From Echinococcus granulosus (Eukaryota > Platyhelminthes > Cestoda > Cyclophyllidea > Taeniidae), in contig NW_020170420.1 in the NCBI RefSeq assembly GCF_000524195.1, forward strand, positions 492,910 through 556,909: a DNA stretch of 64,000 nucleotides, read 5' to 3'. Shown piece by piece: positions 26,101-38,100 of this stretch (its first letter is position 1; each line of letters begins with the position of its first letter). The position numbers were made by a program, and so were the translations under genes. The notes beneath the pieces are model-generated. The model was given only the letters and a program-made list of their open reading frames with translations. It made no database searches and was not told the DNA's origin.

Positions 26101-29100
26101 CAAGGACATCGACGGGTCCACAAAGGGTAAGTCTCATTCCTTTAAAATGATTCAAGTCGTTTCTTTTCATTCAAAGGAGGCCTGTGGCCTTCTTTCAGTT
26201 GTTGCTTACATCAACCCATTCGATGTCAGACTTCACCTTTTCTGGCGTCATAACATGTATGGCATGCCTAAGTGACGCACGATGCGTGTGTGTGGGTGTG
26301 TTTTTATCGCATCTTAACGAGAGCGGTGACATTTTGCCGTCCCTACCTCGGGCATCTCGGACCAGGCAATCCGACAGGGTCCTGTTTTCGTGGCTAGTTG
26401 GTTGAGAATTTGGTGTTTGTAGCCAACTGTCTCCGTCTCGGTCTCTCCCACTGCTGCCGCGGCGGCGTCCAACGCGCCAGCGCCCTCGCTGATTGATGGA
26501 ACTGAGGCCTTGCGACTGGTTTCCTGCAACAATACAAACATGTATGAAGGTCATAAAAACAGCACCTGTCTCAGTGATGTCATCCTTTTACACCTTCTTT
26601 GAACTCGATACAAGTGCAGACGTCTTCAAGACAGGGTCATGTGAATTCGGAGGGTACATTTGAATTTTTAGAAATGATATTAACTGCCCCGACTTTGGGG
26701 GGCGAGAAAAACATTTACTTTTCTATACGAAGGAATTTTTGGTGGATGGAACTATTTGGGATTTTAATTTACAAAAGAAGTGGTTCATCAGTCGCCCGTG
26801 CACAATTCCCTCCTACCAGCAGCCACTTGGGTATTCCCGATTGTATCTCAAGGCATGCCTCGGAGAGGTGCGCAACACTTCTTTTCAAAGTGCCTTCCAT
26901 TTTCCACCTTGACAGACACATTTTTGTCGGCATTGCATAGAAGCGGTGACCGATGTATGGTGAAATTACCTCGTCTATGGCATTAGATTGTAGCTCCGGT
27001 CAAACTTTAAGTGCCGGTCGTAAAACATAGCATGCTTTTTAATCATTTAATGTTTCAAAAGGTCGAAATAGAACCGGCCCATGCTAGTAGAGCACATACG
27101 TAGTGGTATGAAGATTACCGACTCCGCCATTTATATTCACCAGGTAAGTCGGCATAATTCGGAGTGAAGGACTCAAACTTCCCAAACTTATGCTAATTTA
27201 TTCAAAGAAAGCTAACAAGAAATCGAGCTGCTTGAGCATACAACTGTTTTTGTGAAGAAAACAACTCAGTCCTAATGCGTGTTTTTTTACCGATCAAACC
27301 GTTGTTTATCTATTAAAATAATTTATTTCCAATTCTACGCTTTCATAGTAGCAGACCTCTTTGAAAAAACATATTAATGGAAAATGGCTTCAGTTACCAA
27401 GTAACCCAATTATTTCCCAACAAACTGCTTAAGATACTACTTAGTTGAGTTGGTGATACAGTAGATGGATCAGGGGCAGTTTTTCCGGAGGGAGGGAGAG
27501 GGGAGAAGTAAAGCGCTCCTCGAATCCGTTTTCGGTGTGCACCAAAATTTTAAATCTATTCCGTACTTAGGCCATAATTTGCCACCTGAATTCGCACCCA
27601 ACATGCAGCCCACCAATGTAGGTTGTGAACTTCCTCTAGGTCTTAATGACACCGCGACGAACACATTTCGGGACCTTGACCTCAGGCAAAATGTTTAACC
27701 ACCAACGCCACTAATACCCTTTTAGGCGACCCCAAGCCAACAGCTGGTAAATTTCAATCGGAGCACCTTTTTCCTTCCCCAAAAAAGATGCCAATTTTTG
27801 GAGCACTATGACGTTACATCGCCCCTAAATGTCATCTAATCCATCGTATTCAGAAGCGGATAAATAAGGTCTTAGTTTACTTGTGAAAAAAAAAATCATA
27901 CAGGCAGTGTGATAGACGCGTAATTAGCCAGGAGACATTTTGACAGCAGATTAAACTGCAAACAAAGCGACAATGAATCACCGCGATGTCAATTACCTCT
28001 GGTCTGGATGATAAACATCTATATGTTAAAACACTGCCTTTTTTAAACAGCTTCTATACAAATGGAACTAATAAAGACGTATTATGTCGTGCAACAGTGT
28101 CAACAAAACCGAACTGCGATCGGAGGAGGTGTGCCTAAACAGTCGAGACTGCTATCTGTTGGCATCGGGCAAGGCCTTTGAGCCAGCGGCTCTGCCGCGC
28201 CGTCAAATCTCTCCAGCTACTTTGCCTTGACATTGATGGAACGACAATATGCGAGGTTTTGCCTACATTTGATGCCTGGGCATAAGGAAAGTAATTCTGC
28301 TGAGACTGATGGAAAGCCTCTTTTTTGCAGAAAAGCATAAATACGTAATACCAATGTCTTCAATGGTGCCTTAGAGTTACCTATAATTATTGCTTAATCA
28401 TTTTTTATAGTTTATTTCTCACAAAAAAGAGCAGCTAATATTAACTCATCCTTGCATTACGAAATAAAAAGAGCAACTGCAACCCTCTGAATAATTTATG
28501 ACAATAAAATTCTCTATCACAGGAAATACTACCCAACTCCTGCTGCACTCTTAAAAAGTGGATCTAAAAAAATTAGTGCTTACTCAGAATTCTTGCAAAA
28601 TAGTTCACTTTTCGGCTACGGTGACAACTTACCCCACTTGTTCCGCCTTCCAAGACTTTGGATTCCTTCTGATCCTTCTCGGAGGCCTCCTCAATTACCA
28701 CACCGGGGACTGAAACAATGGCAAAAGCGGGATTTTGAGAGAACGTGTAAAGTCATCGAGTCAACTGAAATGGTCCAAGCTTAAAGAACATAAACCCTTA
28801 TTTTAAGCAGACCACAGAAACTGGCAAATTTTTATGGAAGAAGGCAGGAGTTTTAACTTTCCCAGCTCGCAATGTCTCTGCCCATCTTGAGCACATTCTG
28901 AAGTTGGTGGCAGGGATCCAGAATGGCAGCCGCATGACCCAATTAAAGTGCTCCCAGCAAAGTTGTCATTTAAGAAAGGAATACATTCGAAACACTTCCA
29001 CCGCAATATTTTTCCCCTCCGCTTGAGCATGTTCTTTTCGAGGTACGGACAGCATCCGTCCTACATTCAGCTGCACGCTCAACAAAAGCAAACTGGAACA

Positions 29101-32100
29101 TTTTTTCTTCCAAAAGTGCGGAATTAAGACACAGATTTCATTTACCCAACCACATTTAAAGAAAAGACTTTCTTAAATTGTACCATAGCTATGTTAGTCC
29201 GAGGGTATATACAGAAGCAGTTTGATTGATTAAAAAACGGTCTGTCATTTTGACAGCAAAGCGCTTTAATTACATTGCCAACTTGGATGGCCACAGACTG
29301 ACATAATGAGATTCCCTAGACAACAATGCGACCCTCCAATGCCATTGAGGTCGGTACTTAAAACAACAGTAATGGGCACCGACTCACTCTCAATCGCAGG
29401 TCTCTGGGACATTGTGAGATCACCAAAAAAATTGTTGAGGTCATTTGAAAGGAGGGTGGTTTTTGTTGCCTCTTCAAACATCTTTGTAAGGGAGGCCACA
29501 TCAATCTTATCAAGAGATCCATTGAAAAAGATAGAGACTGGTGATTCCGAGGGGTCATTGGCCTTAGCCTGAAAGTGATTTCAATTTTTTTGTTAAAATA
29601 AGAAACAGAATTTTAGATTAGCCAAAGTGGCAACCAAAAGTCTGCACTTTGGGGAATTTTAATGTCAAGGGGCGAAATTAGTGACCTTTTTTCAACAAAT
29701 TTTAACATTAAGGTCAGACTTTTGAGTCTCGCTTCTAGAATACAAAATTCCTTCCCTGTAGTGAAAGCAGTCAAGCAGTTTTCTTCTTCTAGTGGACAAA
29801 ATTGACTGAAAGACTTTCCATTACATCAAATTAAATTCAGTTAGCCTGTTTTTTTTATTTCTGGGTTAAAAGATGGTCCCCAATGGAATGCAGTACATTC
29901 CCCAGTGGTCGCTAATTACTGGGTTCAGACCAAAAGAAAAACTGAGCTCGAAAATTGAGGCAATTTTAAAGGCATACTGATAAGCCAAAATGTGGCAGAG
30001 GAAGAAGGGACGATTAACCAGATCCAACACTCCGTTGTTTACTGGAAAAGTAGAGGCAAGTGCTGCGCCCCGTAAACCCCTCCTTTCCGAGGCTAAGTTC
30101 CACCCACTGCTAGACTGAAAATATACCAGTCCAATCGGACAAATAGCTGCTTTAATCTGAACTCATTTTAATGCATTTGCATGAGACCTCGGGCGGGACA
30201 CGTTAGCCCCACGCCCGTCCCAGCAGGCTATGACAGATGAACTTTTATGCAATGTTGTTTTTTTCTCGGCTGAAGGCATTCGTTTCCCAATAAAGTGGGA
30301 AAAAAAGATTTATTTTTTAGCCATCTGTCAAATGCTGAAGTAGGGACCTTCCTCCCTGCATTCGTAAATGCTGACTTCTCATTCCATCAAATGGGGCACA
30401 CTTGAAGGTGGCGAAATGTTTTAAAAAAGCAACGTCTTTTTGCTTCGCTTAACATTCACCACACCAGAGGGTGATCTGTAGCACCGTCTGCTTCACCCCG
30501 TCTCTACTTCAATAATGAAGTATTGTTCGAATTAATTAAAAGGCTTATACACAACTGCCTTGGATACTTTAGCCCCTGTCTTGAAATCAAAGACACTAAG
30601 GTCAGATCTGGCAAGGTAGCACTTCGGAATACCAAGAATAAATCGGCTTTGCCTTGACGCAAAACCGTACTACCTTACTTAAACAGATCTATTCATCTTC
30701 AGCTGAAAAAAGGTGAGGAGGAAGAAGCAAGCTATGGTATTAATGCATCATAGCGCTCCTGACACATGGAATACTGTGTGGGTGGGGTTATTTCATCGCC
30801 TTGCAAATATGGTCATTGAAAAGAGCATAGTCACTTTAACCCGAGTCACAAAATCGCGTTATGCTTTCAGGGTGGTGGATAGATCACTGCAATCGCGAGG
30901 TGTGAAGTACTCTTGTGAATGTTTTAATTAACTCGTGACACAGATTTTAAGCATTTTTGTGTCACTTTTGATAGGAAACTTAATTTAAATTCTTTTGAAA
31001 ATCTGAGCTCAGTAGATGACAGGTTATACAAACACAAATGGTACCACCTTTGTAGTTGGCGTGACAGTGAGCAAGACTTGTCACCCATTTGTGGGTAAAA
31101 TAGGTACTAAAGATGTAGAGGAGGAAATTATTTATTTTCCGCTATATTAGTAAGTTTGCACAGTGCAAAGTCACCAAATGAGTCATAAACGTCTTGTTTA
31201 TCACCCACAGGCCAGGAAACAATAAATAGGCGACCTACGTGCTGACCGATCATGCCGTAGCCCTGGTAAAGAGGCAATCCGTCAAATAGGGAGGGAAATC
31301 CGGTGCCTCTCAACGTTGTAGTTGTCGTTTTTGTGGTCTGACCATTCTCCGAGGTGTAATGGTCGACGACTGTTGTGGAGCCGTCGGAGGGAGGGGTTTT
31401 GGTGATATTAAGTCGAGTCGCAAATTGACGTTCACACTCCTACAAACAATAATTATGGTGTTTTGTGAAGGCCATCTAGTCTGGACGGAGAATTTTAGAG
31501 TGATTCTGAGGAATGACCTTTCAAAACATTTACAAGAGAGAACAGTAATTCATCTTTGTCATTATTCGCACTCATTAAAAAGGGATTTCTTTTCCTTGAG
31601 TTGAATTGTATAGAAGCAGTAGGTTAGAAATAGGAAAGCAGATTCTGGTAGTGCTTCATGGAAGCAAAATAAAGCTATAGAATCCAGCATAAAACTAAAA
31701 AAGCGCTTAATCTAAAAAATTCTTTCAATTAATAGAGAAATAAGATAATTAATTTACAAGGGAAAGTGACTAAGGCAAAAATAAAGAGGCTAGGATTAGT
31801 TAAGATGTTCTAGAATGGAATCTGAAGGTATGCACATTTAATCTGCCAATTTATGACACCCAAATAGCTGTCGAGTAAGAATATTTTGGCAGAGCCAAGT
31901 ATGGGAACGGTTAACTTCCATTTATGAACAGCCTTTGGGATGTATTTGGCCGAGATTACGATTCTGGCCTCATGAAGAGGGTGTGTCTTTCTAGTTGCCC
32001 CTGTTTGGAAAGGCTTCAAAAATACCATCTGCTCTAGGTGATCTGTAAATAACTTAAATAACCTAACTCTTTTTCCAAGTCTATAGACGACTACGCAATG

Positions 32101-35100
32101 AAGGTCAAGTGTACATACCCAGGGGGAGGAAAAAGTATCACTAGTCTCTTGACAGATGAGCCACGTCAAAACGTATCAAACCTATCTGTCAGCCATGCAT
32201 AAGTCTCAATGTGAACACCAAAATGACGGTTAAGGACTGAAATTAATCATACTATTTTAAAAAGGACTCAATTATAAATTATTTTACACTTTTCTGGGTT
32301 CAGCTATTATCCAGCTAAAGTTTTTGAGTTTCACCACAAAACTCTTCCAAATGGGAAAAACTGATTGCACAGTTGCAAGTGCCGCGTGTTTTTTTCTTCC
32401 TATGGCTTGAGCACAAACGTGGACAAATGCGGCAATTTCGATGTTTCCAGGCCGCATAGGCCCATAATCTCGGCCACGTTTCTACTACTTTGGCCACCTC
32501 CTGCAAGCAAACTTCAGCTCACCCTTGTAAATTTGAATCCATTGAAGGGAGGACAGTGAATAATCTCTTAGAAAGTCTTTTGTGGTTTAATTTGCTTCCA
32601 AACCGGGTATTAAGGGGAGCGTTAAATAAAGTTCGCCTGGCGAATAAGCATGCAGGATGGCACTATGCCGTTTTTATAGCTTTGAGGACTGACAGTGTCG
32701 TTAATTTCGTTTATGCCTTGTTCAGGTGCACTGCAGACACATCACCCAACTAACTTGTCACATGCAACAAGTTGGCACAGGTAAGCTTTTGCACGTATCG
32801 TTGTCACGTTTGAGTCAGTGACTGGGTGAATACCCTCAGTCCCACTGTTGGTCACACCAACACCCAAAAACCAGCCTCAAATCCTCTAACAGACTGATAA
32901 GACTGAAAGATTCACTCACTCGCAGGGCGGTCATCGCGGCGGAGTCGTCGTTAGATAGGCTAAAAGTTGAGAGAATTCTTTTGGTTTTGGTAACAAAAGC
33001 CGAAGTAGGAATGAAGAAATAAGGCGCTCTCGACAGAAAACTTGAAGCTTTCATTTCAAAGTTGTTAGTAGTCAGGATGGGCTTAACGCGTCAGGCAACT
33101 TACTCGGAGCTGCCTTCGACAAACGAACCCCCGTCCACAGGATTACCTCGAGCAAACTTTTCAATTGAGTCGCCTTGAAATGGAACTCTTCCACAATTTT
33201 TAAGATGATCTAAAATGTGTTTTTTTATTTAAAAGTTAGGAGGCAAAAAAAAAACGCAAAAAATGTTCAATTTATGCATGCACAATTCAAGGGAGACAAA
33301 TGTCAAATGACGTACGTGGCGCGCTAAAATAAACAAAATAAAGGGTTTTAAATAAAGTGTAGGAAGAAAGTGCTTTTCTCCTTTACTTATCAACTACTTC
33401 ATGCATCCAGGTAGGGATTTAAAGATTTTAAAATGTGAGGCTGTAAGACATTTGATAGACTGACATGTGTGTTTGTAGAGAAGGAACTCATGTTAACTTA
33501 CCTCTTACTGTCGACCTTCGTGTGTCGAGAGGCGAATACTGCAGAGACTGAGGTTGTAACACGCTTTCGAACTGTTTTGGTGGTGGTTTTCGCTTGAGAA
33601 GCCCCTTCCGCTAATTCCTCATCACCTGATTTGCCGCCGGTATGAACCTGGAGACAAATTAGGCGATTAACGTCTCTGGAGACAAACTTGTAAATGAACT
33701 ACTGCCACAGCTGACCTCCTCAAAGTGAATGCAAGTTGAATGAGATTTTAACGGGAATATGGTAATGAATTTTCATCTGACCAATGATGTACGAACTTTA
33801 TTAATTTATTATTTCAACCTCGCGGCTCTACAATGACATGACCCTATCATTCAAATAAGCTGATTAGCTGACTGTGTGAATTTGCGCTCTAAAAGACCAT
33901 GCTATAATCCGTACTAAACATTTAGATCTGTGGATTTTCTTCATACTCTCTAAAAATCTTCTTTTTTGTTGACTCTTAATCATTTTAAACGTTTAAATTA
34001 CTTCTGAAAGGCTAAGAGCGAGATGGTGTGACCTTTTCAAGAGCGGCAACTGGCGGATTTTATCGATGCCGTATAGCTAGCTTTATTTAATGGTGACAGT
34101 GTAAACTTTAAATAGGCTTTATAAAGTTTTTGCTAACCACTCTGCCTCTAGGTGATGCTCCAATTTCATTGGAGTCTACATATTACAATGAAATAGGTGA
34201 CAACTTTCTTCGTCTGAATAGAATCATCATACTTTTTTTCCTACATTTTGACCAGCAAGTCTTTGTGTAATGTTAGAGCAATGCAAATTCTAGATAACAA
34301 TGTTGGATTCAATGATAACGGTGGTAGGAATTCGTGGTATCTATCCCTTCATCAGCCGACGGTCTTCAGCTTCCTTAACGTAAATCGTGGGCAAAGTAAG
34401 TTGCTGAATATTTGAGACGAAAGTATGACGGAGGTAGCAGGGAAACTTTCAACCAGTCGCCCCTCCAACAAAACGTCTGCCATGACCCGAGTCTTCACAG
34501 GGGTCGTAAAAAAGCCAAAGAAGGGTGGAAGAATACATATTAATAACTCGCATAGCCCGAAGGCCATGCCGCCCTGCAAGAACGGAAGCGCCCACGCAGT
34601 TCAAGCCACGGTGAAACGAAACACCAAATCACTACACCTCTGCGATGGTTTCAAATATCAAACTGGAGAAAGTTTTATTTTCGTGTATTTTTTAAAAGAT
34701 TTAGATAGAAATTGCTTGGAGTTTTATGCCTATCAAAACGTCACTCTTCAAGATTACTAAATGAGGAAAAGAACGTCACGACTGAAGTGTTCCCACAATA
34801 CTTATCCTTTCAGAACAGTGAGAAAACCTAGTTTTTTCTCAGCCATTCCCCATATTGAATCGGTTTGACAAGTTTGACCATTTGCCTCATGGGTTTGTAC
34901 CTTATCGCATTGTAGCCCAGAAGCAAATTCGTCGTTTTGTTTAAGATTTTCCTACTTTTAAAAACACCTATTTGCAGAAATATATCCACTCTGAAATTAA
35001 AGTTAACATCAATGCCCTTTCCAAATACTGATGTAGCTGTACTAGCGAAACAACGAAGTGCTTTCTTTCCGCCGTTTTAGTAAATCACGAAAAATTTTAG

Positions 35101-38100
35101 GGCTAAAAAAGTTTTTGCTTTGCGCTAAATACACTAAATAGAGTTGTTGTTCTTCTACAAACTGAGTTATTAGATTAATAAAGGGTTTGTGTGGATTGGA
35201 TGCCATCTTCGACCGTAAAATCACTTTTAACAAACCCATTATTACTACAATGAATAAAAATGAAGTTAATTCTTTGAAAAACCCAAAACCTTACCTCAAC
35301 AACTTCTGATGTCTGCGTTTGAGGTTTCATAAAGGTGACTTGGGTTATATTTCGCGGTTGGGTGGGATTTCCCTCATTCCCGGAGACATGAGTCAAGCGA
35401 ACGATCCCTGAGCCTGCGGTGGGTTGCTGAACGCCCTCTCCCGCCACTATTGGAAGGGCTGGAGTTTCAGCAAGCACCGTTGCGCCTTCAGGAAGTACAA
35501 TACTCCCTTCAGGGACGCCTGTAGTCGTGGTGATGTTGCCTGGAGCGACTACACAGACCCTTCGAACAGTGGTAGTGGTTCGTAGGGTCGTGGTGGTCGT
35601 AGTTTTGAGCTTCTTCACTCGACCGTTGGAATCCGTGATTGTGGAGGTGGTGGTAGTGGTGTTCACAATCTCTGTTGGTGGCGACTGCGAGATTATGCAG
35701 GAGGAGAGAACGCCTTCCGCTAGAGAAATAATCGATAACAAAACCTTAGTTGTGATCGACTTATTGATCCTATTCGAGTTGAGTCATCAAGCTGGTGTGA
35801 GCGCAAGTCATGAATTGCGGGTGGCACAATCTAGCACTCCACTCGCTGGACGTGCCTTACAAGTTTTCTAAAGCGGAAAATTCTGGTATTTTTAGGGTAG
35901 TTTTAATTCATTTGCAATCGTTATTTTTCTTCTTGTCACGGAGAAGTTATACACATTTATAACATGAAGAAATTGTATTGAATTTGTTTCTCTAGCATCT
36001 ATGATCTCTTCAGCTCATGTCATTTCTGTTTACAGCCCACCAGGTCGGTTGTGGTGGCGTTTACCTCACATCCGTGCATGTTTTGATGCCTTTGGAGGGG
36101 AGAGAGACTTTGGGAGTTAATTACAAATCGGTAGATGCATAATGACATTTTTCGGAATGCTCATTTGATCCGTGATAAAGAATTAGGGCTTTGTGTATTA
36201 TTTTTAACTTTATTTACTTTCAAGTACTTCGGTAGTTTAGGTGTAAACACGTAAGAAAAGATTATTTTGATCTGATCGCATAACCTACAAGAAGGTCCTG
36301 ATCTAATCCTCCTACCATTTGAGCTGGAATGCATCCATACCTATGTTTCTAGTAGTATTTTAAGTATACAATCACTTTATCTTTTTTTGAGATTACATTA
36401 CCATAAAATGATGAAACGTTACTTATTTTTTCCTCTCTGGACTCAATCGTATGTTTGATAATTACTGTTGAAAAGATAATAGGTTTCCTAGAATTCATGT
36501 CAACCACTTTTCATTATAAATTTGTTTTTTATTTACTTGATTAATAAATTGCATACTAATGAATACAGGACATGTCGAAAAAGATCCTCTCAGCCTATTG
36601 TCTCTTGCAGCTTCCCAATTTGTAGTCATAAAATGTCTTGTACCATACGACAAAGTCCTCCCCATGGCCTGGCAGCAACCACTTAGGTGGGCATATCATT
36701 TCTAGCACAGAAGAGGGCTGTGTCGCTTAGGTGGCTACAACAGCCTATCAGGGCAACTTGGATACTTTTTTGAGGCTTTATTTAGGCAAGAAAGTTAGCT
36801 AGCTGGCTAGATGCCACATAAGTGGATGGTTCATTTGTAACCTCTCAATCTTCTCGGTGCAAATACATAATTATGCAGAGCAATTATCAGACAACAGTGT
36901 GGGTAACAACGATTATGCAGTGACTACAGCGGAAATAGTTGTATGTGTTACTCAAGTGATTGCCTTTGGTGTAGGTTTATGTCTCTTAGTAAAATGAGGA
37001 CCCAGTAAACATGTACGCAGTGGCGTATATTGCATAAAAGCTAAGTTGACGACTCTCTTGCTCTAAGTGAAAGCTACATCATTTGATTTGATTTATCGTA
37101 AAGTCTGTAAGTTGATCATGTCTTTTGAAGACAAAGTGAAAGAAGTTGTGATGTTACCGATAATCTCTATCCGATTTTAAATGGGCTGGCATAGCGGCTG
37201 CACACCCAGGCGTGAGGAGAACACCTTGGATTTTGCTTTAAGTCTTAATTCCTGATAATATGAGGCATTGAGGAGGGGCAAAGTGGGAAGAATGCACTTA
37301 CAGTTCAGCTGATCAATGCAACACGTCTGTTCCGTGGACCAAGGCTAAAAATACTGCACAAAGCCTGTTGGAAAAATTCTGTTTTGCTACGTCTACTTCC
37401 TCTGTAGCAAACATGAAGAGGGCTAATAGGCCGAGCGGACCATGCCAAAATGAGAGATAGACAGTCAAGAGGTAGGGGTGAAAGGGGCACGCAGCCATAT
37501 GCTTAGGTGGATGGGTGCGATTTTTGATTCTGATTCTAATTACCAATCAAAATGGGAAATTAAACATGTTCTGGTCCTCCCCTAAGCGTAGGGGTTTTAA
37601 AATGACCGATCAAGGTAAGCTAATTCATGCTGAATAGGTTCGAGGGAAGTTTCAGGTCCTCCCAAAGAAGACATTGGACGTTCTGCTAAGGCCTTATTCC
37701 TCCACTAATAGGCTATTGAATCCATGCTTAGTTGTTCAGGTTGTCTCCTAATCATGTTTTGATTTAAACGCCGTAGACTGCTGGGCTTTGAATGCCTTTT
37801 CTACACTATCCAGGACTTGCTAATGGTTGGTTACCTAGAGAGTTATGGCCTACGCGAATAGAAGAGGACTCGACAACGTATGTGGTCTTCTTGGGAACCG
37901 TAACAGAAGATGACAGTTTTATTGACCTCTTTTCTGCTATTTTCGGCAATAAGTAGTGCTTTAGTTAGCATAATCATTGATTCATTCCTCTGTCGTGTTT
38001 ATAAAAGGTTTATTTCATTTTTTTAGAAATAAATTCTACCATTTGAAGCACTTACTCCCAGGAGTGTCTGTCGGCGGATCGTAAAGCTGAAGGATCTTGC

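Noticed and set aside
27465..27698. 77-codon plus-strand frame with protein-like composition
   Set aside because: No acceptor or donor supports it, no homology recognised, and an open frame of similar length exists on the opposite strand.
28135..28338. Possible extra GEF exon ending SRQSSWRDL...STV-stop
   Set aside because: Exons 7 and 8 join in frame without it, acceptors are poor, and including it would terminate the protein before the DH domain.
28803..28910. Short minus-strand block NVLKMGRDIASWE with acceptor-like AACTTCAG
   Set aside because: No usable donor before the stop and not needed for phase between exons 6 and 7.
31810..32169. 119-codon minus-strand open frame
   Set aside because: Hydrophobic/basic composition of a chance frame in AT-rich intron; not needed between GEF exons 4 and 5, which agree in phase.
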